This document shows positions 1 through 5,889 of a DNA stretch of 6,251 nucleotides, in pieces. How positions within the stretch are numbered: the first letter of the stretch is position 1; each line of letters opens with the position of its first letter. The DNA is taken from NCBI GenBank assembly GCA_046075665.1, contig JBJTQN010000174.1, positions 1 through 6,251 on the forward strand, given 5' to 3'. The notes below the pieces were generated by a model. The model had not been told where the DNA came from. It did not search any database and saw only the letters and a program-made list of their open reading frames with translations. Position numbers and translations under genes: made by a program. This stretch comes from CAIRTT01 sp046075665 (GTDB lineage: Bacteria; Armatimonadota; Armatimonadia; Armatimonadales; Armatimonadaceae).

Positions 1-765
1 AAACGGGTCGGTGAAAAATCTCAAGTTCGGACCAAAGCGCAGACCATCCAGCGCTGTCATCAGGTCATCCCGTAACGTATCTGAATCTGAAAAAAGTGTT
101 GCGTAACCGTCAGACGAATCGACTTCTGGTATGAACATTCCGACAACGTTGCCTTCGATAGGATTACGTAACTGAAACTCAACACTGCCACCCGAGACCG
201 ATTCACGCACAAAATCCATGATTTCACCGGACTGTAATGCTGTTACAGTCCAGCAGCTGCGGAGCAAAGGAAGGGACAGCACTACTGGTTCTTTACCAAG
301 AGCTGTTGAAAACCGCATGCGGCTTGGATGAACTATAGCAACTGGTTTGGCATATGACGAGCGGGCTCTCAATGCGATGCCGTATCTAATGTTACGTGAT
401 TCGAGTAAGTCAATCACGCGTTGAAGTCTTGCTTTTTCCACAACAGTGATGCCACCCGATGGGAGCTGTAAAAGTACCGAACTATTGCCCTTTTTTGCGA
501 CGGCATCCAGATACTTCTCATCCGCTTGAAGCGCATCGTCTCCGATGTTCACCAATGACTGAGGCAACCAGCGGTTTCCAACAAGACTTGTCGGAGTGCC
601 CTCCCAAAGGAGCTGTCCGCGTTCGTTTACAGACCAAATTACAGGTTTTGAATCGGTGCTACCCTGACTAAGGGATTGTGAATAAGTGATTCCAAAGCCG
701 AACGCATTCGGAATCGCCAACGTTGTTGCAATCAATGTCGGATGTAGAAGTCGTCCCAGCATCAT
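1..765 (-). CDS. Putative exported protein of unknown function (C-terminus off the left edge)
   Basis: The minus strand stays open from an ATG at 765 down to base 1, giving 255 complete codons with no stop, so the gene continues beyond the window. The first 24 or so residues (MMLGRLLHPTLIATTLAIPN, then AFGFG) have one Arg followed by a hydrophobic stretch, which looks like a signal peptide. The rest is mixed alpha/beta. Around residues 80-130 a strand, helix, strand pattern (SSVLLQLPSGG, VVEKARLQRVIDLLESRN, IRYGIALR) could be the start of a TIM-barrel-like, glycoside-hydrolase-type fold, but I see no catalytic signature and assign no function. The last visible residues are GLRFGPNLRFFTDPF. 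No Shine-Dalgarno sequence precedes the ATG; the two adjacent ATG codons (765 and 762) make the start ambiguous by one residue. It is divergent from the deacetylase, 49 bp away. Reality of the gene: fairly sure; role: unknown. Confidence 0.75.
   Translation of the reverse strand, partial: MMLGRLLHPTLIATTLAIPNAFGFGITYSQSLSQGSTDSKPVIWSVNERGQLLWEGTPTSLVGNRWLPQSLVNIGDDALQADEKYLDAVAKKGNSSVLLQLPSGGITVVEKARLQRVIDLLESRNIRYGIALRARSSYAKPVAIVHPSRMRFSTALGKEPVVLSLPLLRSCWTVTALQSGEIMDFVRESVSGGSVEFQLRNPIEGNVVGMFIPEVDSSDGYATLFSDSDTLRDDLMTALDGLRFGPNLRFFTDPF
229..251. repeat. Perfect 9-bp inverted repeat inside the exported-protein gene
   Basis: GGACTGTAA (229-237) is followed by a 5-base spacer and its exact reverse complement TTACAGTCC (243-251). 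It lies wholly inside the coding sequence (around residues WTVTALQS) and has no T-run on either side, so it is not a standard terminator. It could fold in the mRNA or be a protein-binding palindrome, or be chance. Confidence 0.6.
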
Positions 766-814
766 GGCTACAATGTACCATCAGATATGAACGTCTTATT
801 TGTGAGGAACTTTA
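766..814. promoter_or_regulatory. Divergent intergenic region with candidate bidirectional -10 element
   Basis: Only 49 bp separate the divergent starts at 765 (minus) and 815 (plus), so both promoters must lie here or reach into the genes. TACAATGTA at 769-777 is a palindrome apart from its central base. Read on the plus strand it gives TACAAT (769-774, five of six matches to TATAAT), which would leave a leader of about 34 nt for the deacetylase. Read on the minus strand it gives TACATT (777-772, four of six), ending 6 nt before the ATG at 765. That would produce an almost leaderless transcript, in keeping with the absence of a ribosome binding site there. I see no convincing -35 box for either direction, so this is tentative. 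Confidence 0.35.
804..808 (+). promoter_or_regulatory. Ribosome binding site fixing a TTG start for the deacetylase
   Basis: GAGGA lies 6 nt before the TTG at 815. An in-frame TGA at 803-805 rules out any start further upstream, and the first in-frame ATG (848) has no comparable site. The TTG is therefore the best start. Confidence 0.7.
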
Positions 815-1663
815 TTGGACATTAGCCTGCTAGCGGCAAGTCGTCAGATGCTTGAGAAACAACGGAAGATACGTGTACCTGAGATAGTCGAAGGCAACTG
901 GCTACAACCTAGAATTGCAATTACATTTGATGATGGTCCGCACCCCGTCATGACAGCGCGATTGCTGGATGAACTACAAAGACTGAATGTGAAGGCTACT
1001 TTTTTCCTCGTTGGCAAGCGCATGCGGTTCCATCCTGACAATGTGACGAGGATGCTTATCGATGGTCATGAAATTGGGAATCATACCTACAACCATGTGC
1101 GGCTCCCGTGTTTGCCATCCTCTGAGCTGCTAGCAAGCTTTGAACGTTCAGATGCCACGATGCGAATGATTACAGGAGTCAGTTCCAGATTGATTCGTCC
1201 ACCTGGGGGAGAGTACTCCCCAGCGCATTCCCGGCGCCTTGCCCAAGCCGGTTATATCAACGTCTTATGGACATGCGATCCAGCTGACTATAAACCCGAC
1301 AGGACAGCGCGCGAGATTACTCGGCTGATACTTCGTGATATTAACCCAGGGGGCATAATCCTCCTTCATAGCGGACTGCAGACGACGATAGATAGTTTGA
1401 GTCGTACGGTCACAGAACTACGGGGCCGGGGCTATACCTTTGCAACTGTGAGTGAGATGGTCATTGATGGCGGTACAACTCAGCGTACTGCGCGCCCGCT
1501 TTTTAGTCGGACCCGTGTGGATGACACATCAGATCACATTGGAGCCTTATACGGTGGTCACGAACCGGCCGTTGACTATGCAAGAAAGTTACATGAATAT
1601 CGGTTGGATGACCCGGTTTCGAAACTACAGCGAATGTTGAACCGGGCACGATTGACATATTAG
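815..1663 (+). CDS. NodB-type polysaccharide deacetylase, cytoplasmic-looking
   Basis: A 282-residue carbohydrate esterase family 4 (NodB homology) protein; members remove N- or O-acetyl groups from chitin, peptidoglycan or other polysaccharides using a bound metal. The motifs are in order: TFDDGPH (37-43, catalytic base Asp39 and metal ligand Asp40); HEIGNHTYNH (85-94, metal ligands His90 and His94); RPPGGEYS (128-135); WTCDPADYKP (152-161), with Tyr where many members have Trp; and ILLHSG (182-187, His185). The catalytic set is therefore complete. The domain fills roughly residues 33-222; the last 60 residues (including GALYGGHEPAVDYARKLHEY) are an extension I do not recognise. There is no signal peptide or membrane segment, unusual for wall-modifying members, so the substrate may be a cytoplasmic sugar or precursor, or export may be non-classical. 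TTG start chosen from the GAGGA site. Its TAG overlaps the stop of the convergent gene by 4 bp. Exact substrate unknown. Confidence 0.9.
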   Translation: MDISLLAASRQMLEKQRKIRVPEIVEGNWLQPRIAITFDDGPHPVMTARLLDELQRLNVKATFFLVGKRMRFHPDNVTRMLIDGHEIGNHTYNHVRLPCLPSSELLASFERSDATMRMITGVSSRLIRPPGGEYSPAHSRRLAQAGYINVLWTCDPADYKPDRTAREITRLILRDINPGGIILLHSGLQTTIDSLSRTVTELRGRGYTFATVSEMVIDGGTTQRTARPLFSRTRVDDTSDHIGALYGGHEPAVDYARKLHEYRLDDPVSKLQRMLNRARLTY

Positions 1664-2235
1664 GTGGTGCGTCGCTCTCCAGCTACGATGGCATCTTGTA
1701 TTACTGCAGATGGACAAGGTAGCGAACCGACCAGACGCTCTGCGATTTCAATGACGGCCGGATACAGATCCCTTCGAATCAAATCACGCCCCGCGGCAAG
1801 GTACGCAGCACATAAATGTCGCTTTGATGATTCCATCAATCCAATCGCTAGTCCCTCTACCTCACCATTATCTAGCTTGTCATAGATCTGATGGACGATT
1901 TTTGCTACAGCCGTTACATCGGAGTCGGGGAAAGTCGGTAACAGATCATCTGCGGTACCCCCTACCACTTCTGGACTCGCCATTTGTTGGAGCTCAGCGG
2001 CCGCACCACGCAGCATTGCCTCTGATGCCAGAGTTCGCAGGTATCGCCCATAATCTGATCTACAAATTGCTTCACGCTGTTCACAGTTATCTTGTAGCCA
2101 TTGCTCACCATCGCCAGTCACCAGCGCCTCCACATAATCATCTTCGAGACCAAGTCGTGCCGCGGCTACTCCCATTGCAGCATTACGCAAAAGCGAAATA
2201 CCGCCGACAACTGATGATGGAAGGTCATTATGCAT
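1660..2235 (-). CDS. Hypothetical alpha-helical protein downstream of recQ
   Basis: A 191-residue protein that I do not recognise. It is acidic and appears almost wholly helical, with Ala-rich amphipathic stretches (LLRNAAMGVAAARLGLEDD near 15-33; ASEAMLRGAAAELQQM near 71-86; an ESSKRHLCAAYLAAGRD stretch near 135-151). There is no signal peptide, membrane segment or clear cysteine or catalytic motif; the helical hairpin feel could suit a repeat or adaptor protein. An in-frame TAA a few codons upstream limits the start to the ATG at 2235, which has no Shine-Dalgarno sequence close enough (AGGT lies about 13 nt upstream). It follows recQ by 62 bp on the same strand with no terminator between, so co-transcription is likely and a role tied to the helicase is possible. 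The plus-strand frame opposite it is His/Pro-rich and looks like a shadow. Its TAA overlaps the deacetylase stop. Confidence 0.7.
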   Translation of the reverse strand: MHNDLPSSVVGGISLLRNAAMGVAAARLGLEDDYVEALVTGDGEQWLQDNCEQREAICRSDYGRYLRTLASEAMLRGAAAELQQMASPEVVGGTADDLLPTFPDSDVTAVAKIVHQIYDKLDNGEVEGLAIGLMESSKRHLCAAYLAAGRDLIRRDLYPAVIEIAERLVGSLPCPSAVIQDAIVAGERRTT

Positions 2236-2242
2236 GCGTAAT
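2227..2242. repeat. Near-palindrome straddling the start codon of the hypothetical gene
   Basis: ATTATGCATGCGTAAT at 2227-2242 pairs with itself at seven of eight positions (one G:T) and is centred on the start codon at 2233-2235. A second short palindrome, GTTAC-G-GTAAC, sits just upstream at 2253-2263. They could be an operator in the recQ to hypothetical-gene gap, but both are short enough to be chance. Confidence 0.25.
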
Positions 2243-2297
2243 CGTTCGACCTGTTACGGTAACGTTCCTGCGTTGCCCGGATACCTGACGTGCAAAA

Positions 2298-3527
2298 TCA
2301 CTTCCCTGATGAATATCCGCAACAGTTATCGCAATGACCACATCGGCGCTTGGATCGAGATTCGCCAGAGTAAGTCATCAGATAGTCGTGACGACACGAC
2401 TTCATTTTTAGGAACCGCTCCATCTCAAACTTTCGATTCAATAACTTTGCAGGAAAGGAATCCGGGTCCTGCTTTTCAATCGTATCCCTAGCCGATCTGA
2501 GGGCGTCAATACGATGCCGCCGCTTGTTCATCGTGTCGAACAAAACGCACCAGGATTCGTTTCCATCACGACCAGCACGACCAACTTGTTGTTGGTAGTC
2601 TTCCAACGTTGTTGGTGGCTCTACATGGAAGACGTGCCTTACATCTGCTTTGTCAATCCCCATCCCGAAAGCAATAGTTGCCACAAGAATGTCTGTTTCT
2701 CCATTGACAAATCTATGCTGAGTGTCAGTTCGTAACTCTTTTGACATACCTGCATGAAAACCGTCCGATTTAAGCCCCACTTCAGATAACCATCTTGATG
2801 TACGGTCGACGTATGTTCTACTGTTTGCATAGACGATCACGGGCCCCACACGATTTCTGACCAGCATGAGGAGATGATGATCGCGATGTTCGATAGTTTG
2901 ATGTTCAATGACTGTCAAATGTAGATTTGGTCGATAAACACTGCTCTGAATCACAGTAAAATTGACCGGAAACATTGCTTTGAGGTCGGTCAGTGTTCCC
3001 GGCGATGCCGTTGCTGTCATTGCCTGTATCTGCGGCTTACCTAGCTGTTCCCAAAGTTTTGGAAGCAACAGATATGCATCGCGGAAGGTGTTTCCCCATT
3101 CGGAAACGCAGTGAGCTTCATCGAGGACAAATCTAGTCACAAATGGTCGAATGTCCATGTGTTTCATAAACTGGACTAGCTTTTCGGGGCCGGTGTAAAT
3201 CAGACATCGTCCATAGCAATCAATACACTTGTTGACAGCCGACGAAAGTGAAGCGTTTTCTCCTGAGAGAACCACGGTAGAACATCTAAGGATCTCTGGC
3301 AATCCATTAACCTGGTCATCAATGAGTGCGATAAGTGGAGACACAACCACGGTAATTCCGCGCGAAAGCACATACGGAATCTGATAGGTCAGGCTTTTGC
3401 CCCCACCTGTCGCAAGAATACCTATGAGGTGTTTACCGGATAGGACTGCATCGACGACGGGTTTCTGATGCAGTCTAAGACCGGGCTTACCAAAACAACA
3501 TTGACAAATAGCATCTGGATCATCCAT
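2298..3527 (-). CDS. recQ: Short RecQ-family ATP-dependent DNA helicase (helicase core plus zinc-binding region only)
   Basis: A 409-residue superfamily 2 helicase that unwinds DNA 3' to 5' with ATP, in repair and recombination. All core motifs are visible: motif 0 Gln21 (LRLHQ); motif I ATGGGKS (39-45); Ia VVSPLIALIDDQV (61-73); II DEAH (136-139) running into the RecQ aromatic-rich loop (CVSEWGNTF); III TATA (171-174); IV VIVYANSR (230-237); V ATIAFGMGIDKADVRHV (283-299); VI QQVGRAGRDG (313-322). The zinc site is Cys378, Cys396, Cys399 and Cys402, spaced as in E. coli RecQ. The protein ends seven residues later, so the winged-helix and HRDC domains of the usual ~600-residue RecQ are missing. 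Reading past the TGA gives no such domain. An in-frame TAA just upstream of the ATG at 3527 fixes the N-terminus; no Shine-Dalgarno sequence is visible. It probably leads an operon with the hypothetical gene downstream. Confidence 0.93.
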   Translation of the reverse strand: MDDPDAICQCCFGKPGLRLHQKPVVDAVLSGKHLIGILATGGGKSLTYQIPYVLSRGITVVVSPLIALIDDQVNGLPEILRCSTVVLSGENASLSSAVNKCIDCYGRCLIYTGPEKLVQFMKHMDIRPFVTRFVLDEAHCVSEWGNTFRDAYLLLPKLWEQLGKPQIQAMTATASPGTLTDLKAMFPVNFTVIQSSVYRPNLHLTVIEHQTIEHRDHHLLMLVRNRVGPVIVYANSRTYVDRTSRWLSEVGLKSDGFHAGMSKELRTDTQHRFVNGETDILVATIAFGMGIDKADVRHVFHVEPPTTLEDYQQQVGRAGRDGNESWCVLFDTMNKRRHRIDALRSARDTIEKQDPDSFPAKLLNRKFEMERFLKMKSCRHDYLMTYSGESRSKRRCGHCDNCCGYSSGK

Positions 3528-3603
3528 GGATTACTAATCGAATTTTTCGGCCACATTTCAACAAATTGGGGGGAGGTTGTATTGATTAATTTCGCGATGA
3601 GAA

Positions 3604-3635
3604 ACAAAAAAGGTCTGGATGAAACATCCAGACCT
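3604..3635 (-). terminator. Intrinsic terminator of the sugar isomerase gene
   Basis: On the minus strand AGGTCTGGATG and CATCCAGACCT form a perfect 11-bp stem (3635-3625 and 3621-3611) around a TTT loop, followed at once by TTTTTGTTTC. It begins about 20 bp after the isomerase TAA and precedes recQ, so it separates the two transcription units. There is no T-run on the plus side, so it works in one direction. The rest of the 3528-3655 gap holds no gene; it must carry the recQ promoter, but I see no convincing pair of hexamers. Confidence 0.92.
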
Positions 3636-3655
3636 CTGAAAACTACTAGGAGACG

Positions 3656-4657
3656 TTAGTCACGTGCCCAGAACATCGCTCCTGGCTGTTCGGATACATT
3701 CGCACGCTTGAGGACATCAAGCGCCTTGTGCAGACCCTCACCCGTTGATTGAGTGCCATCTTCGTGTTCAATTGACAAAACGTAATCGTAATCAAATACG
3801 CGAATGGTACTGATAAAGTCTTTCCACCATTTCTCGTCATGGCCGTATCCGACACTCCGGAATACCCAGCTCCGTCCCTTGATATCTCCATAACTCTTGG
3901 TGTCAAGGTTACCGTTTCGGGCAGAATTCTGTGGGTCGATCAATGTGTCCTTCGCATGGCAATGGAAAAGTGCGCCAGCTTCAGCAATCTCGCGAACTGC
4001 AACAAGTGGATCTATGCCCTGCCACCAAAGGTGGGATGGATCGAAGTTTGCACCAATATTTGTCCCAGCAAGTGTCCGTAGCTTGAGGAGGGTGTCGTTG
4101 TTATAAACGATAAAGCCTGGGTGCATTTCAATTGCGAAGCGAACACCATGTTGCACAAGAAAGGCATTCTGAGCCTTCCAGTATTTCTTTGCAACTCGCC
4201 ATTGGTAATCCAGAATGTCACGATATTCGTCAGGCCATGCACAAGTTACCCAGTTGGGCATCTTGCCACGTGGAGAGTCACCAGGGCAGCCTGAGAAACC
4301 GTTGACTGTTGCCTGTGGCATTATTCCGTCATTGTGCAGCTGCTCTGCAAGGAGGACTGCATTTACAAATGCATTGTGGTGATCTGCAGCAATGGTCTTG
4401 TCTGGGTGGAGCGGGTTACCGTGGACAGAGATTGCGCTGATAATGAGACCTCGGGATGCGACTGCATCAACCAGTTGTTTACGAGCCGCCGCGTCGGTAA
4501 CAAGTGCTGCAGGTCCGCCGTATTGATCAAGGTGTGCAGAGCCTGGATAAGCTCCACCACCAAGCTCAACAGACTGAATCCCAGCACCGGCAATCAAATC
4601 CAGAGCTTCTTCGAACGGCTTATCGTGGAAGAGAGCTGTAAAAATACCAATCTTCAT
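3656..4657 (-). CDS. Sugar phosphate isomerase/epimerase (xylose isomerase-like TIM barrel)
   Basis: A 333-residue member of the AP endonuclease 2/xylose isomerase-like barrel family, whose enzymes use a divalent metal to isomerise or epimerise sugars and related polyols in the cytoplasm. The start MKIGIFTALFHDKPFEEALD is the usual first strand and helix, with ELGGG (31-35) as the second strand. Likely metal ligands by family pattern are Glu177 (AIEMHPG), Asp206 (NFDPSHLWW, with His209), His232 (FHCHAKD, with His234) and Glu297 (SIEHED). Length is normal and the frame is intact. The exact substrate cannot be read from sequence; relatives include inosose isomerases and tagatose or psicose epimerases. 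It is a single-gene unit: AGAGGA lies 6 nt before the ATG, a strong terminator follows, and the 182-bp upstream gap holds palindromic elements that suggest a regulated promoter. No sugar transporter or kinase is in view to hint at the pathway. Confidence 0.9.
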   Translation of the reverse strand: MKIGIFTALFHDKPFEEALDLIAGAGIQSVELGGGAYPGSAHLDQYGGPAALVTDAAARKQLVDAVASRGLIISAISVHGNPLHPDKTIAADHHNAFVNAVLLAEQLHNDGIMPQATVNGFSGCPGDSPRGKMPNWVTCAWPDEYRDILDYQWRVAKKYWKAQNAFLVQHGVRFAIEMHPGFIVYNNDTLLKLRTLAGTNIGANFDPSHLWWQGIDPLVAVREIAEAGALFHCHAKDTLIDPQNSARNGNLDTKSYGDIKGRSWVFRSVGYGHDEKWWKDFISTIRVFDYDYVLSIEHEDGTQSTGEGLHKALDVLKRANVSEQPGAMFWARD

Positions 4658-4663
4658 AGGTTA

Positions 4664-4669
4664 TCCTCT
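4664..4669 (-). promoter_or_regulatory. Strong ribosome binding site of the isomerase gene
   Basis: AGAGGA on the minus strand with a 6-nt spacer before the ATG at 4657. It is the best translation signal in the window and confirms the start. Confidence 0.8.
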
Positions 4670-4672
4670 GTA

Positions 4673-4691
4673 ACGGGTCGTCAGGACCCGT
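4673..4691 (-). promoter_or_regulatory. Leader hairpin immediately upstream of the isomerase ribosome binding site
   Basis: ACGGGTC and GACCCGT (plus strand 4673-4679 and 4685-4691) form a perfect GC-rich 7-bp stem with a 5-base loop. It ends 3 nt before the AGAGGA site, so in mRNA it would sit right against the ribosome site. There is no T-run, so it is not a terminator; it could stabilise the 5' end of the mRNA, tune translation, or be an operator in DNA. Confidence 0.5.
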
Positions 4692-4704
4692 GAAACGTAT
4701 CGTC

Positions 4705-4710
4705 ATTGTA
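4705..4710 (-). promoter_or_regulatory. Candidate -10 hexamer for the isomerase gene
   Basis: The minus strand reads TACAAT here, five of six matches to TATAAT. It would start transcription just before the leader hairpin, giving a leader of roughly 40 nt. No good -35 lies 17 bp upstream, but the 18-bp palindrome is placed a little further upstream, as an activator or repressor site might be. Confidence 0.3.
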
Positions 4711-4735
4711 CGACTGCAAAACGAAGATTCCTGCT

Positions 4736-4753
4736 ATAAGTTGGACAACTTAT
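4736..4753. promoter_or_regulatory. Perfect 18-bp palindrome, probable operator
   Basis: ATAAGTTG-GA-CAACTTAT is an exact inverted repeat of two 8-bp arms around a 2-bp centre. A 2-base loop and the lack of a T-run argue against an RNA terminator; the size and symmetry match sites for dimeric helix-turn-helix repressors. It lies about 80 bp upstream of the isomerase start and close to its candidate -10. The regulator is not in this window, and I do not assign a regulator family. Confidence 0.55.
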
Positions 4754-4773
4754 TAGGCGAGTCGAATGATTTC

Positions 4774-4794
4774 ATGTGCATTTCGTATGTGCAT
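4774..4794. repeat. Two direct copies of an 8-bp motif with 13-bp period
   Basis: ATGTGCAT occurs exactly at 4774-4781 and again at 4787-4794, between the glycosyltransferase stop and the 18-bp palindrome. Tandem half-sites of this kind can bind a regulator, but the spacing is not a whole number of helical turns and chance is possible. Confidence 0.35.
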
Positions 4795-4839
4795 AGTCGT
4801 TGCCATTGAAATAATCAGTAGATGTACTCACAGGAATCA

Positions 4840-5889
4840 TTACATATCTGCTAGTGCTGTGACCATCAGTTCTGCAATCTGCTTCGCTCCTTCGAATGTT
4901 CCCTTTGAAATCTCTTGATAAGTATGACTCAGAGGGAATGCAAGTGAAGTCAGCTGCTTCGGTTCGACCATGACGACTTGATTTCTGTCTATTGCAGCTT
5001 GTATCAAAACTGTGTCCTCGGCAAATCCATCCCTTCGCACACACCCCCAGGTTGTTCCATTGGCCAAACATTCTGTGACAATTCCGTAGCCGGGTTTTGA
5101 CACAACTAAATCTACGGATTTGATGAGGTCAGCGTGTCTAACGGCACCATATTCAAGTTGGAGTACATTCGTCGGGACGCAATCCAGTCTTGGACCAACT
5201 CTAATAAACATGGTGTCCTCATGATTGGCAGCATTTTGCCACTCGATATCGGTACCCCATCGGCCCGCATCAATGTACACAAGCCGGTTGAACTGCGCAT
5301 TACGGACCAGAGCCTTTCGAATGCAAGAGCCTACTTCTGCCACTGGATCCACCACGATTGAATTAGTCGTCCACGTCATTCCAGTTTGAAGTCCCGGAAT
5401 GTAGGTTGATTGTGCCAACAAATACTGCATTCGGAGTTCGTCTAAAACAGCATGCATTGATGGCATTGCTTCGTATATTTCAAGCCACGTAAAATTAGCA
5501 ACAAGAACCGATCTAACGCCAAGTTTGCTTGCAAATTCTAATGGCTCCGGTGCGATGTCCGATGCGAAGAGATCAAAGGCTGATTCCGTTTGTGTCTGCT
5601 TGATGTATTCGAATCGACTTGGCAGATCCGCAAGGAACTGACTTAATGTCATATACGTCGCTACGTCGTCTATCAGTAATGTTCCCTGCTGAACACATCC
5701 AACGTCTGCCCGATAGAAAACATGTCGGACGTCCACGTCACCCCAAAACCAGAGTGGTGTTGTTGAAAAAACTGTCACGTCGGCCACCAAATGAAGGTAC
5801 TGCAGGATGGCACGGGTTCTCGCAGCGTGCCCAAATCCATGTGAACTGACAAAATATGCGATTTTAGGTCGCCTATTCGGCAAGAGCAT
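4840..5889 (-). CDS. Glycosyltransferase-like protein related to the L-arabinokinase N-terminal domain
   Basis: A 349-residue protein with a two-domain, GT-B-like pattern. Near the N-terminus KIAYFVSSHGFGHAARTR (9-26) is the glycine-rich loop shared with the glycosyltransferase-like N-terminal half of plant L-arabinokinase and its bacterial homologues. ASDIAPEP (109-116) and ANFTW (131-135) follow the same order as in that family. The C-terminal half has KPGYGIVTECLANGT (265-279) and RRDGF (285-289), the likely nucleotide-sugar-binding part. The GHMP kinase domain of plant ARA1 is absent, so it is probably a transferase on its own; donor and acceptor are unknown. An ATG at 5889 is chosen because GAGGA lies 7 nt upstream; an in-frame GTG at 5910 would add seven residues. 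The start lies inside the end of ggt (17-bp overlap), pointing to translational coupling in one operon. No terminator follows the TAA. Confidence 0.82.
   Translation of the reverse strand: MLLPNRRPKIAYFVSSHGFGHAARTRAILQYLHLVADVTVFSTTPLWFWGDVDVRHVFYRADVGCVQQGTLLIDDVATYMTLSQFLADLPSRFEYIKQTQTESAFDLFASDIAPEPLEFASKLGVRSVLVANFTWLEIYEAMPSMHAVLDELRMQYLLAQSTYIPGLQTGMTWTTNSIVVDPVAEVGSCIRKALVRNAQFNRLVYIDAGRWGTDIEWQNAANHEDTMFIRVGPRLDCVPTNVLQLEYGAVRHADLIKSVDLVVSKPGYGIVTECLANGTTWGCVRRDGFAEDTVLIQAAIDRNQVVMVEPKQLTSLAFPLSHTYQEISKGTFEGAKQIAELMVTALADM

Noticed and set aside
459..671. Plus-strand open frame of 70 codons
   Set aside because: Lies opposite the long open minus-strand gene and gives an unstructured, unlikely product.
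1824..2288. Plus-strand open frame of 154 codons opposite the hypothetical gene
   Set aside because: His/Pro-rich, low-complexity product with no ribosome site; the minus-strand frame reads like a normal protein and fits the recQ operon.
2160..2300. Possible frameshift or read-through joining recQ to a lost C-terminal domain
   Set aside because: Reading on past the TGA in the same frame gives about 40 codons with no winged-helix or HRDC resemblance, and the next gene is a helical protein unlike either domain. The short form appears genuine.
2588..2616. Direct repeat GTTGTTGGT (2588-2596 and 2608-2616)
   Set aside because: Explained by codons for the conserved RecQ stretch PTTLEDYQQQVG (CAA and ACA runs), not a separate element.
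3646..4242. Further open frames on both strands within the isomerase region
   Set aside because: Shadows of the isomerase reading frame; none has a start signal or sensible product.
4334..4693. Plus-strand open frame of 119 codons
   Set aside because: Antisense to the well-supported isomerase; product has no recognisable features.
4736..4753. The 18-bp palindrome as a terminator for the glycosyltransferase gene
   Set aside because: A 2-base loop, an AT-rich stem and no following T-run on the minus strand do not fit an intrinsic terminator.
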